Positions 1-12,788 of a stretch of 64,000 nucleotides of DNA are shown here, in pieces (the stretch's first letter is position 1; each line of letters starts with the position of its first letter). Source of the stretch: Byssochlamys sp. IMV 00236 (taxonomy: Eukaryota; Ascomycota; Eurotiomycetes; Eurotiales; Thermoascaceae); contig MSJH02000546.1 in assembly GCA_001931875.2 (NCBI GenBank), positions 186,001 through 250,000 on the forward strand, read 5' to 3'. The notes below the pieces were generated by a model. The model was not told the origin of the DNA, searched no databases, and saw nothing but the letters and a program-made list of their open reading frames with translations. Position numbers and translations under genes: made by a program.

Positions 1-997
1 GTGTATGGTGTCGTGACCCTCCCTGCATCCGTCCGTGAAGGTATCAACATCTTCTTGGACGGCCATATTCCTACCGAGAACTTGCGATTCCGAGAGGAAT
101 CTCTCACCTTCCGTATCGCCGAGGCGGGAGATGACTTCATGGCTGACAAGGCCCGTGCTTTCGCCTACCCTGCTATGGAGAAGACTTTGGGCAACTTCCA
201 TCTCAAGGTCCAGCCTGGAAGGTTCACTGACTCCGAGATCATTGTCATGATGGGTGAGAATGGAACTGGAAAGACCACTTTCTGTAAGATGCTGGCTGGT
301 GCTGAGAAGCCGGACGGCAACATGTCTGTGCCTCGTATGAACATCAGCATGAAGCCCCAGAAGATCACTCCCAAGTTCCAAGGAACCGTGCGCCAGCTGT
401 TCTTCAAGCGTATCAAGGCTGCCTTCCTCTCCCCACAATTCCAGACTGACGTCTACAAGCCTCTCAAGATTGACGACTTCATTGACCAGGAGGTTCAGAA
501 CCTGTCTGGTGGTGAATTGCAGCGTGTGGCTATTGTCTTGGCTCTCGGTATCCCTGCTGATATCTACGTTATTGACGAGCCCAGTGCCTATCTCGACTCT
601 GAGCAACGTATTATCGCTGCTCGTGTCATCAAGCGCTTCATCATGCACACCAAGAAGACTGCATTCATTGTCGAACACGACTTCATCATGGCCACTTACC
701 TTGCCGATCGTGTCATTGTCTTCGACGGTCAACCATCCAGGGATGCCTGTGCGAACCCCCCGGAATCTCTCTTGACTGGTTGCAACCGTTTCCTCAAGAA
801 CCTGGATGTCACCTTCCGTCGTGATCCGAACAGTTACCGTCCTCGTATCAACAAGTACCAGTCTCAGCTGGACCAGGAGCAGAAGTTGAGTGGAAGCTAC
901 GTAAGTTCATCAACATAAAAACGGATAGCTCGGCCCCATTAATCGAGACTATATACTAACATCGGTTCCATAGTTCTTCCTGGAGGAGGAGAGTTGA
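1..997 (+). CDS. rli1: ABCE1/Rli1 ribosome recycling ATPase, 3' part
   Basis: This is the C-terminal part of the ABCE1/Rli1 ATPase, which splits ribosomes after termination and works in initiation and ribosome export in the cytoplasm. Exon 1-900 joins 974-997 in phase 0 through an intron 901-973 (GTAAGT...TAG); the second exon adds only seven codons ending in FLEEES and a stop. The fragment carries the end of the first nucleotide-binding domain, the hinge, and the whole second domain: Walker [10 protein letters not shown] near residue 85, signature LSGGELQRV near 170, Walker [12 protein letters not shown] near 190 and the H-loop EHDF near 223. The N-terminal Fe-S domain and most of the first ATPase domain lie left of the window, so the GTG at position 1 is not a start. 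A simple long intron-poor 3' end is usual for this very conserved gene. Confidence 0.96.
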
Positions 998-2629
998 AAA
1001 GGGCGTCCATGGCAGGCACCATCGCGACCGCTACAGGCGTGACGATCGCGATTCTCACAAGCGACGACGACGATACCGCGGCACGAAAAAAGGCGTTTGG
1101 TTGGTAGCATTTTCTGGCGTTGGTAAAGGCGTTGTTGCTCGAGGCAGGGGACACCGTTGCATGGGTCTCTCCGAAGATGAGTGCTGTGACGGTGAAGACG
1201 ACGATGAGGAGGACCTTTGGCGTTGGCAGTGGTCGACCTCCTGTCACCATTCGATTTAGCTGACGTTAAGTTGTCCGTTCTTTGCCGTCGATGATGTGCA
1301 TTCCTTGCTGTGCCGCCTCCATGTTCTCTGATTCGACTATCGCTCATGTCTCCAACTACGGCATCAGTCTCATGTCTCATGCCACGCCAGTGTCTAGTGT
1401 GGAGGCCCACCTTCATGCATATGACATACCGGGAATCAGTGGACTTGTCGTTATCGAGTGAAGGTACGACACAAGCTGAGCGTCAAATCATCCATGAGGA
1501 CGCCGCAGCTATAGAGATGGGACGGGTCAAGTTAGGTGGCCACTGCCGTGCAGCATTCCCAGGAATCGATTGAAATGGCGGGCAGGGACTTGCAATCTTC
1601 TACATGGATTCTGTGCGCCCTTGCCTCATAGTCGTTCTTTCTGTTGATCTTGTGTGTTTCTTGATCGGGTCTTCCATGAGCTTGAAGTTTCCTGGGATAT
1701 GCGTGCCAGTCACGGTGAGAAATCGTGTCAAAAATATTATACACATTATCGCAACATAGAAATCGTCAAAATAGAGTCTCTAGCCCAAAAGTTTCAAGTT
1801 ATATCTCTCCATTAGTAAATCTGGTACCCACTTACTTACATGATCCCACACGAACGTGCTGCACTTACCGTCTTGCGCGACTCCCAGTCCGCCAGATGTG
1901 CTGCCAAGTGGGAGTACCCTTACCGCCATCACTCAGCTTAGGTACTGCATCTCGACGCCCAGAAACGCGCAAGTGGCAACGAGATAATTACTTGGAGTTC
2001 TTGAAACCATTAAATAAATAAAGTAGAATTTGTCTTCAACTGATACACGGGAGTGCACGATAATCAAATAATGGTTCAATGACCTGCTCCGAGTTGAGTT
2101 TATGTGTAACTAATACTTTCGCTGAAATAGGCTGGGTTCGTAGCAAGGATCACTCATTTCTGACTTAATAATATCAGAGTAGACCATGCACTGCTATTAT
2201 TAACCAGAGGGGCAGAGTGTGATGGTATTGAGATTTGTCGTGTTGTCTATATTCTGCACATGTGGATAGATGAGGATATGAAGGGAGAGAGGGTGGGAGT
2301 GGCGCTTATATATATATATTCCTGACGGGGAAGTCAAAGAAGACTCAAGGACAGAGGGCAGAGTTATAGAAAGTATAGCATAATAATTGTCTACTATTGT
2401 CATAAATCACTCTCAGAGTAGAATCACTAATACAATACGGAATTACTTGCCATGGCATTTAGTAGTATGGTGAAGGATGATGGATGGTATGGGAAAATCT
2501 ACATTTATCATTATATGTAAGATCAGAAGAAGTTTACACTTACGAGGGACTTTATCAGCCATCCTCCGACCGGGCCCTGCTGGCTGGTCATTCCTTCTTC
2601 GCTATTCGTACAGCTTTTGCCCACGACTT
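998..2629. other. Intergenic, 3' flanks of rli1 and prp40
   Basis: The two flanking genes converge here, so this 1.6 kb should hold both 3' UTRs and no promoter of theirs. The short ORFs in all frames show no recognisable domain or splice-linked continuation. The only visible structure is a short TA run near 2310-2320. No RNA gene was recognised. Confidence 0.6.
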
Positions 2630-5166
2630 TTAGTCTTCCTCGATCTCTCCCTCCTCGCTTCCAGAATGCACTGCTTTCTCTTCCTTCTTGGCCTCCGCCT
2701 CTGCAGACGCCCGGTCGCGAGCACGATCGCGGTCTTTCCTGGCGCCTCTGCTGCGATCTCTTTCCCGACTGTCACGCCTGTACCGTTTTGCACCGCGACT
2801 GGTGGCGCTTTCGGCGTCACTGTCACGACGGCGACGGCGGTCATTATTACTTACCGTGCTGCGAGAGTCGCCGTAATCTAACTCGTCCCGGCTGCCACGA
2901 GGATCTCCGCGCGTGCGGTATAGCCTCTCCCGCTCCTCTTCGCGGTCGCGGCGTTCTCGTTCGTAGTGGCTAAGGGGTCGTCTGTCTCGGTCGCGCTCAC
3001 GCTCACGGTAGCGGTCCCTGTCCCTTTCGCGGTCACGATCACGATCTTCGCGCCTGTCACGGATGGGAGAAAGCCCACTGGTCTTCCTGTAGGATTTCTC
3101 CCGATCCGCCTGGGCTTTCCGACGGTCAGCTTCGTACGCGTCAGGCTCAGGGGTACGGCTGAGACGGCTAGAAGCCGCTCTTCTTTCCCTTCTATATGAT
3201 TGACCGTTGCGGTGGTCACGATCGTAATGATCGTGCCGTCCGGCACGGTCTCGATCACGCAGGTCTCGTTCCTTATCCACGTCTTCTTCCTTTTCCTTCA
3301 GACGGCGAATGACCTTGTCGAATGCAGTCTGACGAAGTTCGTCTGATTCAATGGCCTTGTATTCCTCTGTCTTCTCAACTCTTGGCCGAACTTGTTCCCA
3401 AGTATCGGTGAGTCGAACAGGTGGTTCAAGGTGTTTGATGCGAGAACGCAAGGCATCGACGGCACGCCGCTGGTGACGGTCTGCTGCATGCTTCTCATCC
3501 TCGCTACGTCGGATGACCTTCTCTTGGATGCGCTGGAAAATAAGCTGAAGGATATCTCGATCGATGTTTGCTGTACGCCGATCAGTGCTCATCATGGAAT
3601 TGAACTCTTCGAATGTAGTCTTCGGAGTGACCTCATAGCGTTTGTCCTGCGGCAAGTGTCAGTAATAGGCTTGGCTTTGACTTTTCAGATACGAAGAAAA
3701 CTCACATCGAGAACATCCAGCACATCATTACGCGGTCCTCGTAGAGACCGTTCCTCTTCCTCCACCATATCCCAGAAAAGATCAAGTGGACTAGATCCGG
3801 ACTGACCCAGCATTGCTACATACCGAGGGTCGTCCTGAATCAAAGGGTGAATGTTCATCCACTTACTACCAGCCTTAATCTTGCCCTGAGATCTAAGCTC
3901 TTGCAGGAGTTCGATGAATCTTTCACGGTTATGGCGCTCTCTTCGTGCCTTGGCCGCTTTTTGCTGCTGACGCGCGTCATTGAATGCGCGTTCAAGGGCC
4001 TTGATATGGTTCTCGAAAGCTGTCAGAATGTCTGATTTGCTCAGGGTCTTGAACTTATCATCGTTTTGGATCCTTTCATTTGACTGAATCATCTCTTGCG
4101 CTTCAGACCACCTGGTATAAGGTTCCAGGTTCAGAGCTTTCAGGATGGCGACTAATTCGTCCATTGCGGCCTTACGAGTCACTGCCTCTTGCTCCATATG
4201 GGCTTTCCTGAGTTCGACAATGTACTCCTCAAAGAGCTGGCGTCTCTCGTTTTCATCGTTAGTCGACCGGAAGATAGTCTCACCTTCGATGATGGGCCGG
4301 ATGGTCTTCCATCGCGAATAGTGTTTGATCTCCGGGTGACTCTTCAGCATCGTATTGAAGTCCGCTCGGAGCTTAGCAAACCTCTCTTTCGCTCTATCCT
4401 TTTCCTGAGCGCGAACCTCGACCACATATTTCTCGAATGCAGCCTTACGGTCCCTGGGATCTTTCAGCGCCCGGTACTGTGGGTCTTTGATCGTTGCGCG
4501 CATCGCCTGCTCCCAGGTCCAATCGGGCTGCACGTTGTTACGTCGCAGCAACTTCATGAAGGCGCTTTCGGCTTCTTCAAACGAACCGTACTCCGGATCT
4601 GTCTGTTGAGTTCCTACCGCAGTGGCAGCAGCAGCCATTCCGTTTGTGTCTACCATACCATAAGTACCGCGTCGGTCAACAGGACCCCTGTCGTAGTCAT
4701 CGCGGTCGCGTTGTTGAGGGTAGGGATAGGTGCTGGCACCACCGGCGACGAAGGTCGGGGCGCTGCAGAAAAGTTAGAAGACGAATGCCAACGGATTATA
4801 GATAGGAACTTACGCTACAGGTGGCGCTGCAGGAGTCTGAACCTGTGCAAGAGCAGTCTTGTAAACTTCAGGCATCTCCCATGTGCTCTGCCTGGTCTCT
4901 GTGTTGTACCAGTATTTGCGCCCACCCTCCGCAGTGTATTCTTTCCATGGCTGGTTCGCTAATGCGCGCTGTAAAAGAAAAAAATTAAATGTTAGCCATC
5001 ATGGACACTGACAAAAGCAATGCGACGGACGAACCTCGACAGGTGTCATCAACTCGAGCGGCTTGGCCCATTGTGTCGCTTTCGTTTGGACATTGTAGTA
5101 ATAAACCCTTCCGTCAGCGTTACGAGCCTCCTGCCAGAGCGACGGGGCTCCGGGCATTCCGTTCAT
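2630..5166 (-). CDS. prp40: Pre-mRNA splicing factor Prp40 (WW and FF domains)
   Basis: U1 snRNP-associated factor that bridges the 5' splice site complex and branch-point binding proteins in the nucleus. The CDS joins 5166-5035, 4968-4814, 4762-3706 and 3646-2630 on the minus strand, giving 786 residues; all three introns have clean GT/AG ends. Two WW domains come first (about residues 5-38 with W...YYY...W, and 46-80 with W...YWYN...W), then a proline/alanine linker, then a series of FF repeats from about residue 140 to 560 (motifs such as [16 protein letters not shown]-like and FIELLQEL). The last 200 residues are an RD/RE/RS-rich tail. The ATG at 5166 opens directly before WW1. GTACGT...CAG just upstream (about 5213 to 5170) suggests a 5' UTR intron. 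The gene is head-to-head with trs65 at 339 bases. Confidence 0.95.
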
Positions 5167-5505
5167 TGCGCTGATTCGTATTACGAGCGAATTCAACTGA
5201 ATAGAACGTACGTGTTGGGTATCACTGATGTTCGAGGGTCGCGATGCTCCGCAAAAAAGTTGTTGCTACTTCCCCTGGTAGGGTCTGCCTCGGGGAGCTC
5301 TACTTAAGCGCGCGGTTAGCTTACCGTAAGTGGAGCTGTTTGCCATTGTTTGCATCGGCTTCTCCAGCATCCGCAGTGCGTATCTCCCCAGATCATATAC
5401 AGGCAGTGTCTTGCTTGATGCGGATTCAAGGCTCATCTGTCTTGGTGATGTTTGGATTGATATTACCGGTGAGAGTCTGATGAGTCTACAACTTCGGCCC
5501 TCGCA
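5167..5505. promoter_or_regulatory. Shared divergent promoter of prp40 and trs65
   Basis: Only 339 bases separate the two start codons, so both promoters and both 5' UTRs must fit here, including the likely prp40 leader intron near 5170-5213. No TATA box or other defined element stands out. Short ORFs crossing it are not continued by splicing into either gene. Confidence 0.6.
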
Positions 5506-7428
5506 ATGCCTGGTATCGAGTCTCATGGCGAGTTTCTAAGGCACGCTGTTCTAGAAACTGTCGTCCCACACGCAACTGATATAGATATCGAGGGCGCGTT
5601 GAGTTCTGCATTAGAAGGAGGCGCTGAGGACCTATCGGAGGTTTTATCTTCCATACATCAACGCTCGCTTTTATTTTTTGGTACGTTGCAGTCTGTATGC
5701 GCCTCGTGTTCAGCCTCTTACTCATTAACAGTGGTCCAGATGAGTTTGTCAACGCCCGCATCGTCCTTAGATTATCGAATTGCTCGGAACATGCCTTGAA
5801 GACACTTCTGCCACGACTGGACGTCAGACTAGATGCATTTGTTGTCAACCCAGTGGATCCAAACAGCGAAGGGACCACGCCTACGAGGGATCTGATTTTT
5901 TCAGGGGTTGTTAGTGAAAACGAGGATCCCCTGATAGTTGTCAACGCTTTTGAGGGAGATGAAGAGAAGGGAAATCATGTCTACGTTATATGGAAGATCG
6001 AGGCCTTTCTGAGTAAGTCTGGCTAGCTGCTATGGCTTGTTATCTCGCGTTGTTAATTCTGCAAAGATCGACCGCGCGTCCGCATTCAGTATCCATCGGT
6101 CATCTTCACGGCGTCCGCAACTTTGAATCCACCAAAAGTCTCAGAGCACAACAACCGCGACGATAGGTATCTTCAAAGCCTTGTTCCTGCGTCCAGCAAT
6201 GTCTTTGAGCCATTAGCCGCGGACCCTACTTTGGGCACAGAGAGTCCTTTCCTCCCAGCTTCTAGGCTTCTACGGGTGGTACCGGCGCAACACACTGAGG
6301 AACCAATCTACAATATCCAGCAACAAACAGAGCATCCGACGCGGATTGTCCCTGCTGCCAGCGCAAGGATCCGCTACTCGCGGCTCAATAGTTATTCAAG
6401 CAGACCCACGACAATCGCAAGTCTCGACTTTGAAGTCACTCCGTTCTTGACTTGTGAAGTTGTCCTGGAACAGGCGAAGCTGGATTTGTCCGATGGTAAT
6501 GTTGAGACAATATCAGATATCCCAGGCTTGGCTCTGCCCATTACTTGTCGTCCGCGAGATGACGTTACCTTGGTCTACAAGCTGACACCCGAGTATGGAC
6601 CGGAAACTAATCCTTCAACCACTGCGATGGTCAGCACCCTGGACATTGCTCTTGCAGGTGTCATAAATCTGTCGGATGACTGTAGGCCAAAGATATCCAT
6701 GCAGTGGCGCACAAACGTCGACTTCTCACTTCCTCTCAACCCGACCTTTGGAGCACCAAGCCAGGTTTTGCAGAGAAATAAACGTCCTGCAAGTCTGCCG
6801 ATGCTTCCAGGCCAGGCGGGTCTCCCTCCCTCCCTTCCCCCTTCCAACCGCAGTTCTCTTCGTGAGCGTGCTTATTCCACCACTGATCTGGGAGTTACAA
6901 TATCATTTTCCGGGCCCGTCAGTGTCGAGGTGAGCAAGCCATTCTACTGGGACGTCTTCATTGTGAACCGGTCGGGGATCCCTCGCAAGTTTACAATGAC
7001 CGCAATCCCGCGAAGGAAGCGGCCGGATCCACGGAAACATGTCGCCCGACCATCGTCCGCATCTGCTACTAGCCGTAAGGAAGACCAAGTGGCAGAAGCG
7101 GTCACAGATGACAACATTATCCACGCTATGCAAAAGACAGCCGCTGGTCAGGATGCGGAGTTGATCTGTTTGAGTACCGATATCAGAGTGGGGTGAGTCT
7201 TCCAGCATCGTTGCCTGAGCATGAATTTTCTTTCATAGACCGCCCACTAATGGCCCGAGAAGACCACTACTCCCAGGGACCTGCCATTCGACTGAGGTGA
7301 AACTGCTTCCTTTAGCAACAGGCTCACTGCATCTGGAAGCGGTCCGTCTTGTGGATGTAAACACGAACGAAACGACCGATATCAGGGATCTTCCGGACAT
7401 ATTAGCGTTTGAACGGAAGCATGTATGA
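5506..7428 (+). CDS. trs65: TRAPPII complex subunit Trs65 family
   Basis: Trs65 is a fungal-specific subunit of the TRAPPII complex, which activates Rab GTPases at the late Golgi. I join 5506-5680, 5740-6012, 6067-7192 and 7239-7428, giving 587 residues. The acceptor at 5739 rather than 5731 keeps the frame and produces the smooth join FF-DEFVNARIVL. The N-terminal part has the family pattern of acidic helix and QRSLLFFDEF. The middle (about 110-460) is a beta-rich region with low similarity, and the C-terminus has the conserved ending ETTDIRDLPDI. No membrane segment is seen. Identification is by overall pattern and the conserved N- and C-terminal blocks; it is less certain than for its neighbours. 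The intron at 7193-7238 leaves a PPTNGPRRP insert that could instead be spliced slightly differently. Confidence 0.85.
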
Positions 7429-8280
7429 TGAAGTTAATGTGTATATAATAAACGTTTCAACTGTGACCCCGTGGGGTTCCAGTTGATCCTTACTCTAGAT
7501 CCTTGTCAGCATAGACGATTTGTGCGGCGTCAGCAGAATTCAGATTACGAGTCACATTACTCCTCTAGGTTCCTTATTTATGTGGTAAACCGTTAAAAAG
7601 TCCGTCTATTGTCACCAATCTAGGGTAAAAATCCGCCTGTGGAAGATTCATAGTGATGATACCATCTTGAGAGAGTGCGCGAGGCGTAAAAGCGGCGCCA
7701 AGGTCGCAACGGTCGAGGCTCACAGGCTCCATCCAAGCCTGCCGCGTCCGCCCCCTTCGTCGGCTGTTAATACCTCATCAACCAGAGTACCTATCACTCT
7801 GCTATCGAAAACACCTTTCTATATAATCCCCCAGATTCGAACTTCATCAATCCTGACCCCTGACTGCATGCTGGACCACCGCCGTCCTCCCTCTGATCTC
7901 ATCTGCTAGCAGCCCTACTGTGGTCCCCCCGTGCCAAGTCTTGCGCGCTTTGCGTCATACTGTCGCTCCCGCTCCGGGCTCCAATCCGCCGGTCCATTCT
8001 GCGTCTTCGATCCAGTTCTATCTTATATAGGTCTCGCGCTTTTTTTTTACAACATGTTTAACACGACACGAAGAAAAGTGCTGGACGGGCTGAACAAAAG
8101 ATACATCTACGGTCGTCTGGTATGTGAATAACGCAGGAATTTCACGCTTCTTTTGCCGTCCTCCCAGATCTATATCGCGACAATGACGATTACACTCCAT
8201 TGCCGGTAGAGTTGACGCTGACTCTATCTCCATTCCATCCATCACAGCCTCTGCTACACACTATTATATTCCTGATCGAG
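7429..8280. other. Intergenic, 3' flank of trs65 and promoter of Mpv17 family gene
   Basis: The 852 bases hold the 3' end of trs65 and the promoter of the next gene. Pyrimidine-rich stretches appear at about 7735-7990, and a T8 run at 8041-8048 follows a TATATA-like string near 8033. These are typical of fungal promoters. No coding exon was found that joins to either neighbour. Confidence 0.5.
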
Positions 8281-9215
8281 ATGGCTGTCACAGCGCGACT
8301 CGCTGCCAAATTCAACTCCTACTATGCGGAAAAGCCAGGTAGGTTGCCCTTTCTGTAGCTCTGCCCGCCCTTGAATCGTCACCGGACTGACATCGACGTC
8401 ATCAAAACAGTGCTGACCACCATGGTCACCAATGCTGTAAGTTGCAGAACCACCCTCATTGGGACCCTCCTGTGCTGCCTGTATCGAACTATGACTGACG
8501 AGGGACTCCGTTGTAGGTCCTTAATGGCATCGCTGATACCGTCGCTCAAACAATCACTGCCCTGAGGTCACGTATCGAGCGCAGGCCAGGAGATGATTTG
8601 GTTTCGATCGAGCTTCATGAGCTTGACAAGCAGAGGCCTCCCGCCCTGGGGGAGCTGGGTACAGGGAAAGGTCGACCGCCGGCGTTCGACTTTGAGCGAC
8701 TCACACGCTTCATGGCGTTCGGTTTCTTCATGGCGCCACTTCAGTTCCAGTGGTTCAAGTTCTTGTCCAGAGCGTTTCCTCTCACGAAGGAGTCGGCAAC
8801 GGCTCCGGCTTTGAAGAGAGTGGCTGCTGACCAGCTGATGTTCGCGCCATTTGGTAAGTTATCTTCATCTGTTCTCTCTGGTCATGCAGCTTTGTTAATG
8901 AAGCTTTAGGTCTCGTTGCTTTCTTCACTTTCATGACCTTCGCTGAAGGAGGTGGAAGGCGGGATTTGGTTCGCAAGTTCCGGGATGTGTACATCCCAAC
9001 TCTTAAGGCCAACTTTGTCCTGTGGCCAGCTGTCCAGATCCTGAACTTTAGAGTCGTCCCCATCCAGTTTCAGATCGTAAGTTTCTTTTTTCATTTTTTC
9101 TCTCCAATAGAAAAGTAGCTCTGGCTGACCATTCTCGCAGCCCTTTGTTTCAAGCGTCGGTATCGCCTGGACGGCGTACCTGTCTCTAACCAACTCATCG
9201 GAGGAGAAGCACTAA
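8281..9215 (+). CDS. Mpv17/PMP22 family membrane protein
   Basis: Small four-helix membrane protein of the Mpv17/PMP22 family (Sym1 relatives), found in mitochondrial inner or peroxisomal membranes; the molecular function of the family is thought to be a channel or stress protein and is not settled. Five exons, 8281-8338, 8411-8436, 8517-8853, 8910-9076 and 9141-9215, encode 220 residues, the usual family length. Seen in the product: an N-terminal YYAEKPVLTTMVTNAVL helix with the family start, FMAFGFFMAPLQFQWFKFL, DQLMFAPFGLVAFFTFM, and the family signature WPAVQILNFRVVPIQFQ followed by a last helix ending WTAYLSLT. A polar insert between helices 1 and 2 (about residues 50-75) is longer than in Sym1 and typical of one fungal subgroup. 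The 26-base second exon is confirmed by frame on both sides. Confidence 0.93.
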
Positions 9216-10015
9216 AAGAATCTTTGGCATTAGCATTGTTTATAGGGAGGGGCCTAAGATTTATACCTTCCACCCCGATTAAAAATTTCTGTTATCCAGG
9301 CGTCTTCTATTCCCAGATATGTCATTTGTGATTCAAAGAGGATCTTGTTCAAGGCGTCCAAGGTACATTGCAACATAGGTGGGATTCTACAAAATTGGTT
9401 CGCTATTGGTCCTGTCTTTTTTTCTTTTTTTATCGTGAACATCTGATCGTTTCGGAGCGGGGTCTGGCTGTCATATTCCTGTATTGCGTACCCTACATAT
9501 GTACCATATCATGCAATCGTTGCTTGTCAGATAATTGGAATCGTCCAATAAGAAAGCATACAATGATTTCGGTACTGGCAGCTTCCACCAAGGTCTCGTG
9601 GCAATGATGTCTCATGTCCGAGCCGGCAACATCAGAACGCCGACTCAGGAGCCGAGGAAAGAAGGGGGAAAGGGGAGATATAAAGCTGGCTGTAAGCCCG
9701 ATCTGTTCCGTGTAGCATTTTCGAGCCCGTTGCTTTTCCCCGTTGATCGCATTGACATCAGTCCCGCATCAGCCCGACATCCCACCTTCTCACCGGGAGC
9801 CCCACCGTCGATAGGTTATATGCTACCCCGCTAGGTACACCGAAGGAATCACTTTCTCCCTTGGTCCGTTTATTTGCTTTCCCTCTCAGTTAAGCACGGC
9901 TTCATCGTGAGGTATATAGTCCTGCTCTCCCTGATAATCCTATCCAGGCCAATCAATCCAATCCGCTTCCTGGCTGACCGTGTGTTGTTCATCAAGGCGG
10001 AATTACATCGCAACC
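9216..10015. promoter_or_regulatory. Intergenic with pgkA promoter
   Basis: The distal half is the 3' flank of the Mpv17 family gene. The proximal half looks like a strong glycolytic promoter: a pyrimidine-rich block at about 9849-9895, and a TATA-like GTATATAG at about 9912-9919, roughly 100 bases before the pgkA ATG. The assignment is from position and composition only; no known factor site is claimed. Confidence 0.5.
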
Positions 10016-11461
10016 ATGTCTCTCTCCAACAAGCTTGCCATCACCGACGTCGACCTCAAGGACAAGAGGGTCCTGATCCGAGTACGTGGGAAAAATTGCT
10101 TTCAATTACGCATTGGGTCCCCTCTCCTGTTGTGGAATCCAATCAATGGGAATGAGAGAGGAAGGCATTTGCTGATAGGATGACATCATCCAGGTCGACT
10201 TCAACGTCCCTCTCGATGCCGACAAGAAGATCACCAACAACCAGCGTATTGTCGGTGCTCTGCCCACTATCAAGTATGCCATCGACAATGGCGCCAAGGC
10301 TGTCATTCTCATGTCCCACCTGGGCCGCCCCGATGGCAAGAAGAACCCTAAGTACAGCTTGAAGCCCGTTGTCCCTGAGCTGGAGAAGCTCCTCGGCCGC
10401 AACGTTATCTTCACCGAAGACTGCGTTGGCAAGGAAGTCGAGGAGACTGTCAACAAGGCCTCTGGCGGCCAGGTCATCCTTCTGGAGAACCTGCGTTTCC
10501 ACCCCGAGGAGGAGGGTAGCTACAAGGACGAGGAGGGCAAGAAGGTCAAGGCCGACAAGGAGAAGGTCGCTGAGTTCCGCAAGGGACTCACTGCTCTTGG
10601 AGACATCTACATCAGTAAGACTTACTCTTGCCTCGCCTCATCTTGGCTCATTGACAGCCTTGACGAAACCAGTTGCTGACTCTCACTCTTTTAGACGATG
10701 CTTTCGGTACCGCTCACCGTGCCCACAGCTCCATGGTCGGTGTCGAGCTGCCCCAGAAGGCTTCCGGTTTCCTGGTCAAGAAGGAGCTTGACTACTTCGC
10801 TAAGGCTCTGGAGAGCCCCCAGCGACCATTCCTTGCCATTCTGGGTGGTGCCAAGGTCTCTGACAAGATTCAGCTGATCGACAACCTCCTGCCCAAGGTC
10901 AACAGCCTCATCATCACCGGTGCTATGGCCTTCACTTTCAAGAAGACCCTCGAGAACGTCAAGATCGGTAACAGTCTGTTCGACGAGGCTGGTAGCAAGA
11001 TCGTCGGCGAGGTCATTGAGAAGGCCAAGAAGAACAACGTCGAGGTTGTCCTTCCCGTCGACTATGTTACCGCCGACAAGTTCGCCGCTGACGCGAAGAC
11101 TGGCTATGCTACCGATGCTGAAGGCATTCCCGACGGTTACATGGGTCTGGATGTCGGTGAGAAGAGTGTTGAGCTGTACAAGAAGACCATCGCTGAGGCC
11201 AAGACCATCCTCTGGAACGGTCCTCCTGGCGTCTTCGAGTTGGAGCCTTTCTCCAAGGGTACCAAGAACACTCTCGACGCCGTTGTCGATGCCGCCCAGA
11301 AGGGTACCATCGTCATCATCGGTGGTGGTGACACCGCTACAGTCGCTGCCAAGTACGGTGTTGAGGACAAGTTGAGCCACGTCTCCACCGGTGGTGGTGC
11401 CTCTCTGGAGCTCCTCGAGGGCAAGGATCTGCCTGGTGTCGCTGCTCTGTCAAGTAAGTAA
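10016..11461 (+). CDS. pgkA: Phosphoglycerate kinase
   Basis: Cytosolic glycolytic enzyme that transfers phosphate between 1,3-bisphosphoglycerate and ADP to give 3-phosphoglycerate and ATP. Exons 10016-10081, 10194-10614 and 10695-11461 join to 417 residues, the normal length. Family motifs are complete: RVDFNVPLD near residue 22, [12 protein letters not shown] near 64, [12 protein letters not shown] near 120, [14 protein letters not shown] near 160, the nucleotide-binding GGAKVSDKI near 210, and the C-terminal [13 protein letters not shown] and [13 protein letters not shown]. Codon usage is strongly biased to C-ending codons (GTC, AAG, GAG, CTC), as expected for a highly expressed gene and unlike the nearby NRPS. 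The last codons AGT AAG TAA themselves form a good donor sequence, but the reading to SSK and stop matches the family end. Confidence 0.99.
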
Positions 11462-12788
11462 AATTTGTCCTTTTCAGAGCGCGCCAATAATATTATGATA
11501 TCATAATGAGAGAGGGGGACAAGGCTCGAATTGGAGAGCTTTCCCCGCAGGCTAGAAGGGAAGAGGCGGAAGACTCCTGAATCTCCTCTCGACTGATGAA
11601 CCCTGAGCTGGAGGGAAAAGTCCTTACCCGAAGATGTCCGGTCCTTTTCTTCAATGGAACCTGTTCCATGCCCATAATGTATCTCGGGCAGAATAAAAGA
11701 GATATACTTGAAATACAATATTTTGTCAATACAATGGAGTTCTGATTGTTCTTTAATAATAGAAAAAGGCGCGAACCTTTAGATGTCTTCCCGTTCGGAA
11801 GGGGCAAAGTATATACCTAGGTACACACCGCATAAGCACGGCTCCGCTAAGGACGGAACATGATGATATATAGAGCATGAGAGCATGAGTTACGCCTACG
11901 TATACTACTATGGATACACGTAGTTAATCCTTTCGACTCAAATGACTAGGATCTAATGATGGTATCAGTATACGCGAAACTTGTTGTGAGACATAGACAA
12001 GGCTAGCAAATCATATTTCACATCAGATGATAATACCAATAGTTATTCGAATCAATATCCTACTAAATCGGTGACCCTGACCTGTCAAAGTTATCCCGCC
12101 TCTGCACTGCACTATCCCAGCTTCCCAAAACGGAAACTAACCCAGTTCAACAACCTTAAAAAGATAACCCTCCTCCGTCCCCCCCAAAACACCTACATCA
12201 ACCTCTGTACTACGAAGAAGCTGTGAACTACGTTTTTGTAACCACTGCACTATTTGGACTTCGCTGTTAACAGGGGGCCATGTTATTCTGGACTATACGG
12301 GGTGCGATTTCTTTGTTTGGGGAGAGAGCTGACTGGAAGGGAGGAGGGGTCAACAGCCAGCCTGTAAGAGGTGATTGAGGCGTTTCTATCGGATATATAC
12401 TGACTGTAGAGGGGTCTGATGGGCATATAATGTGCTTGTATGTTTCTGCATAGCTATCTACTGTTGCCATACCTCAAAAGAGCACAATAGGCAAGTTCTG
12501 ATCCGATACATCCTATCGTCTTTCATTCCTCAACCTCGATAAGCCCACTCTCGGCGCCTTTTCTGGAGCGTTTTCGTGGAAAGAGATGGATGGATAATCG
12601 ACGATGTCTGTCCAGTACTCCAAACTTGCAAATTACAGCATAAGTCACAACGACCCCTCTAACCGGCTTATCATGCTCTAGCCTAGCGTGACTTGCGCCT
12701 TGCTTTTCCCGAAGATGTAAAGCTCGCTGTTCTTTTGATTTCGAACAAGATACATTATTATTCGTCCGTCTTTTCATTCCGTCTCTAT
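11462..12788. other. Intergenic between pgkA and sem1 3' ends
   Basis: The 1.3 kb lies between two converging genes. It is AT-richer than the coding regions and has scattered short ORFs, none with a domain or linkable splice sites. Nothing else was recognised in it. Confidence 0.5.

Noticed and set aside
2477..3258. Several ORFs antisense or out of frame over the prp40 RD-rich tail
   Set aside because: Repetitive Arg/Asp codons open other frames; none has a start, splice context or domain.
10691..11380. 229-codon ORF antisense to pgkA
   Set aside because: It mirrors the strong codon bias of pgkA on the other strand and has no known domain.
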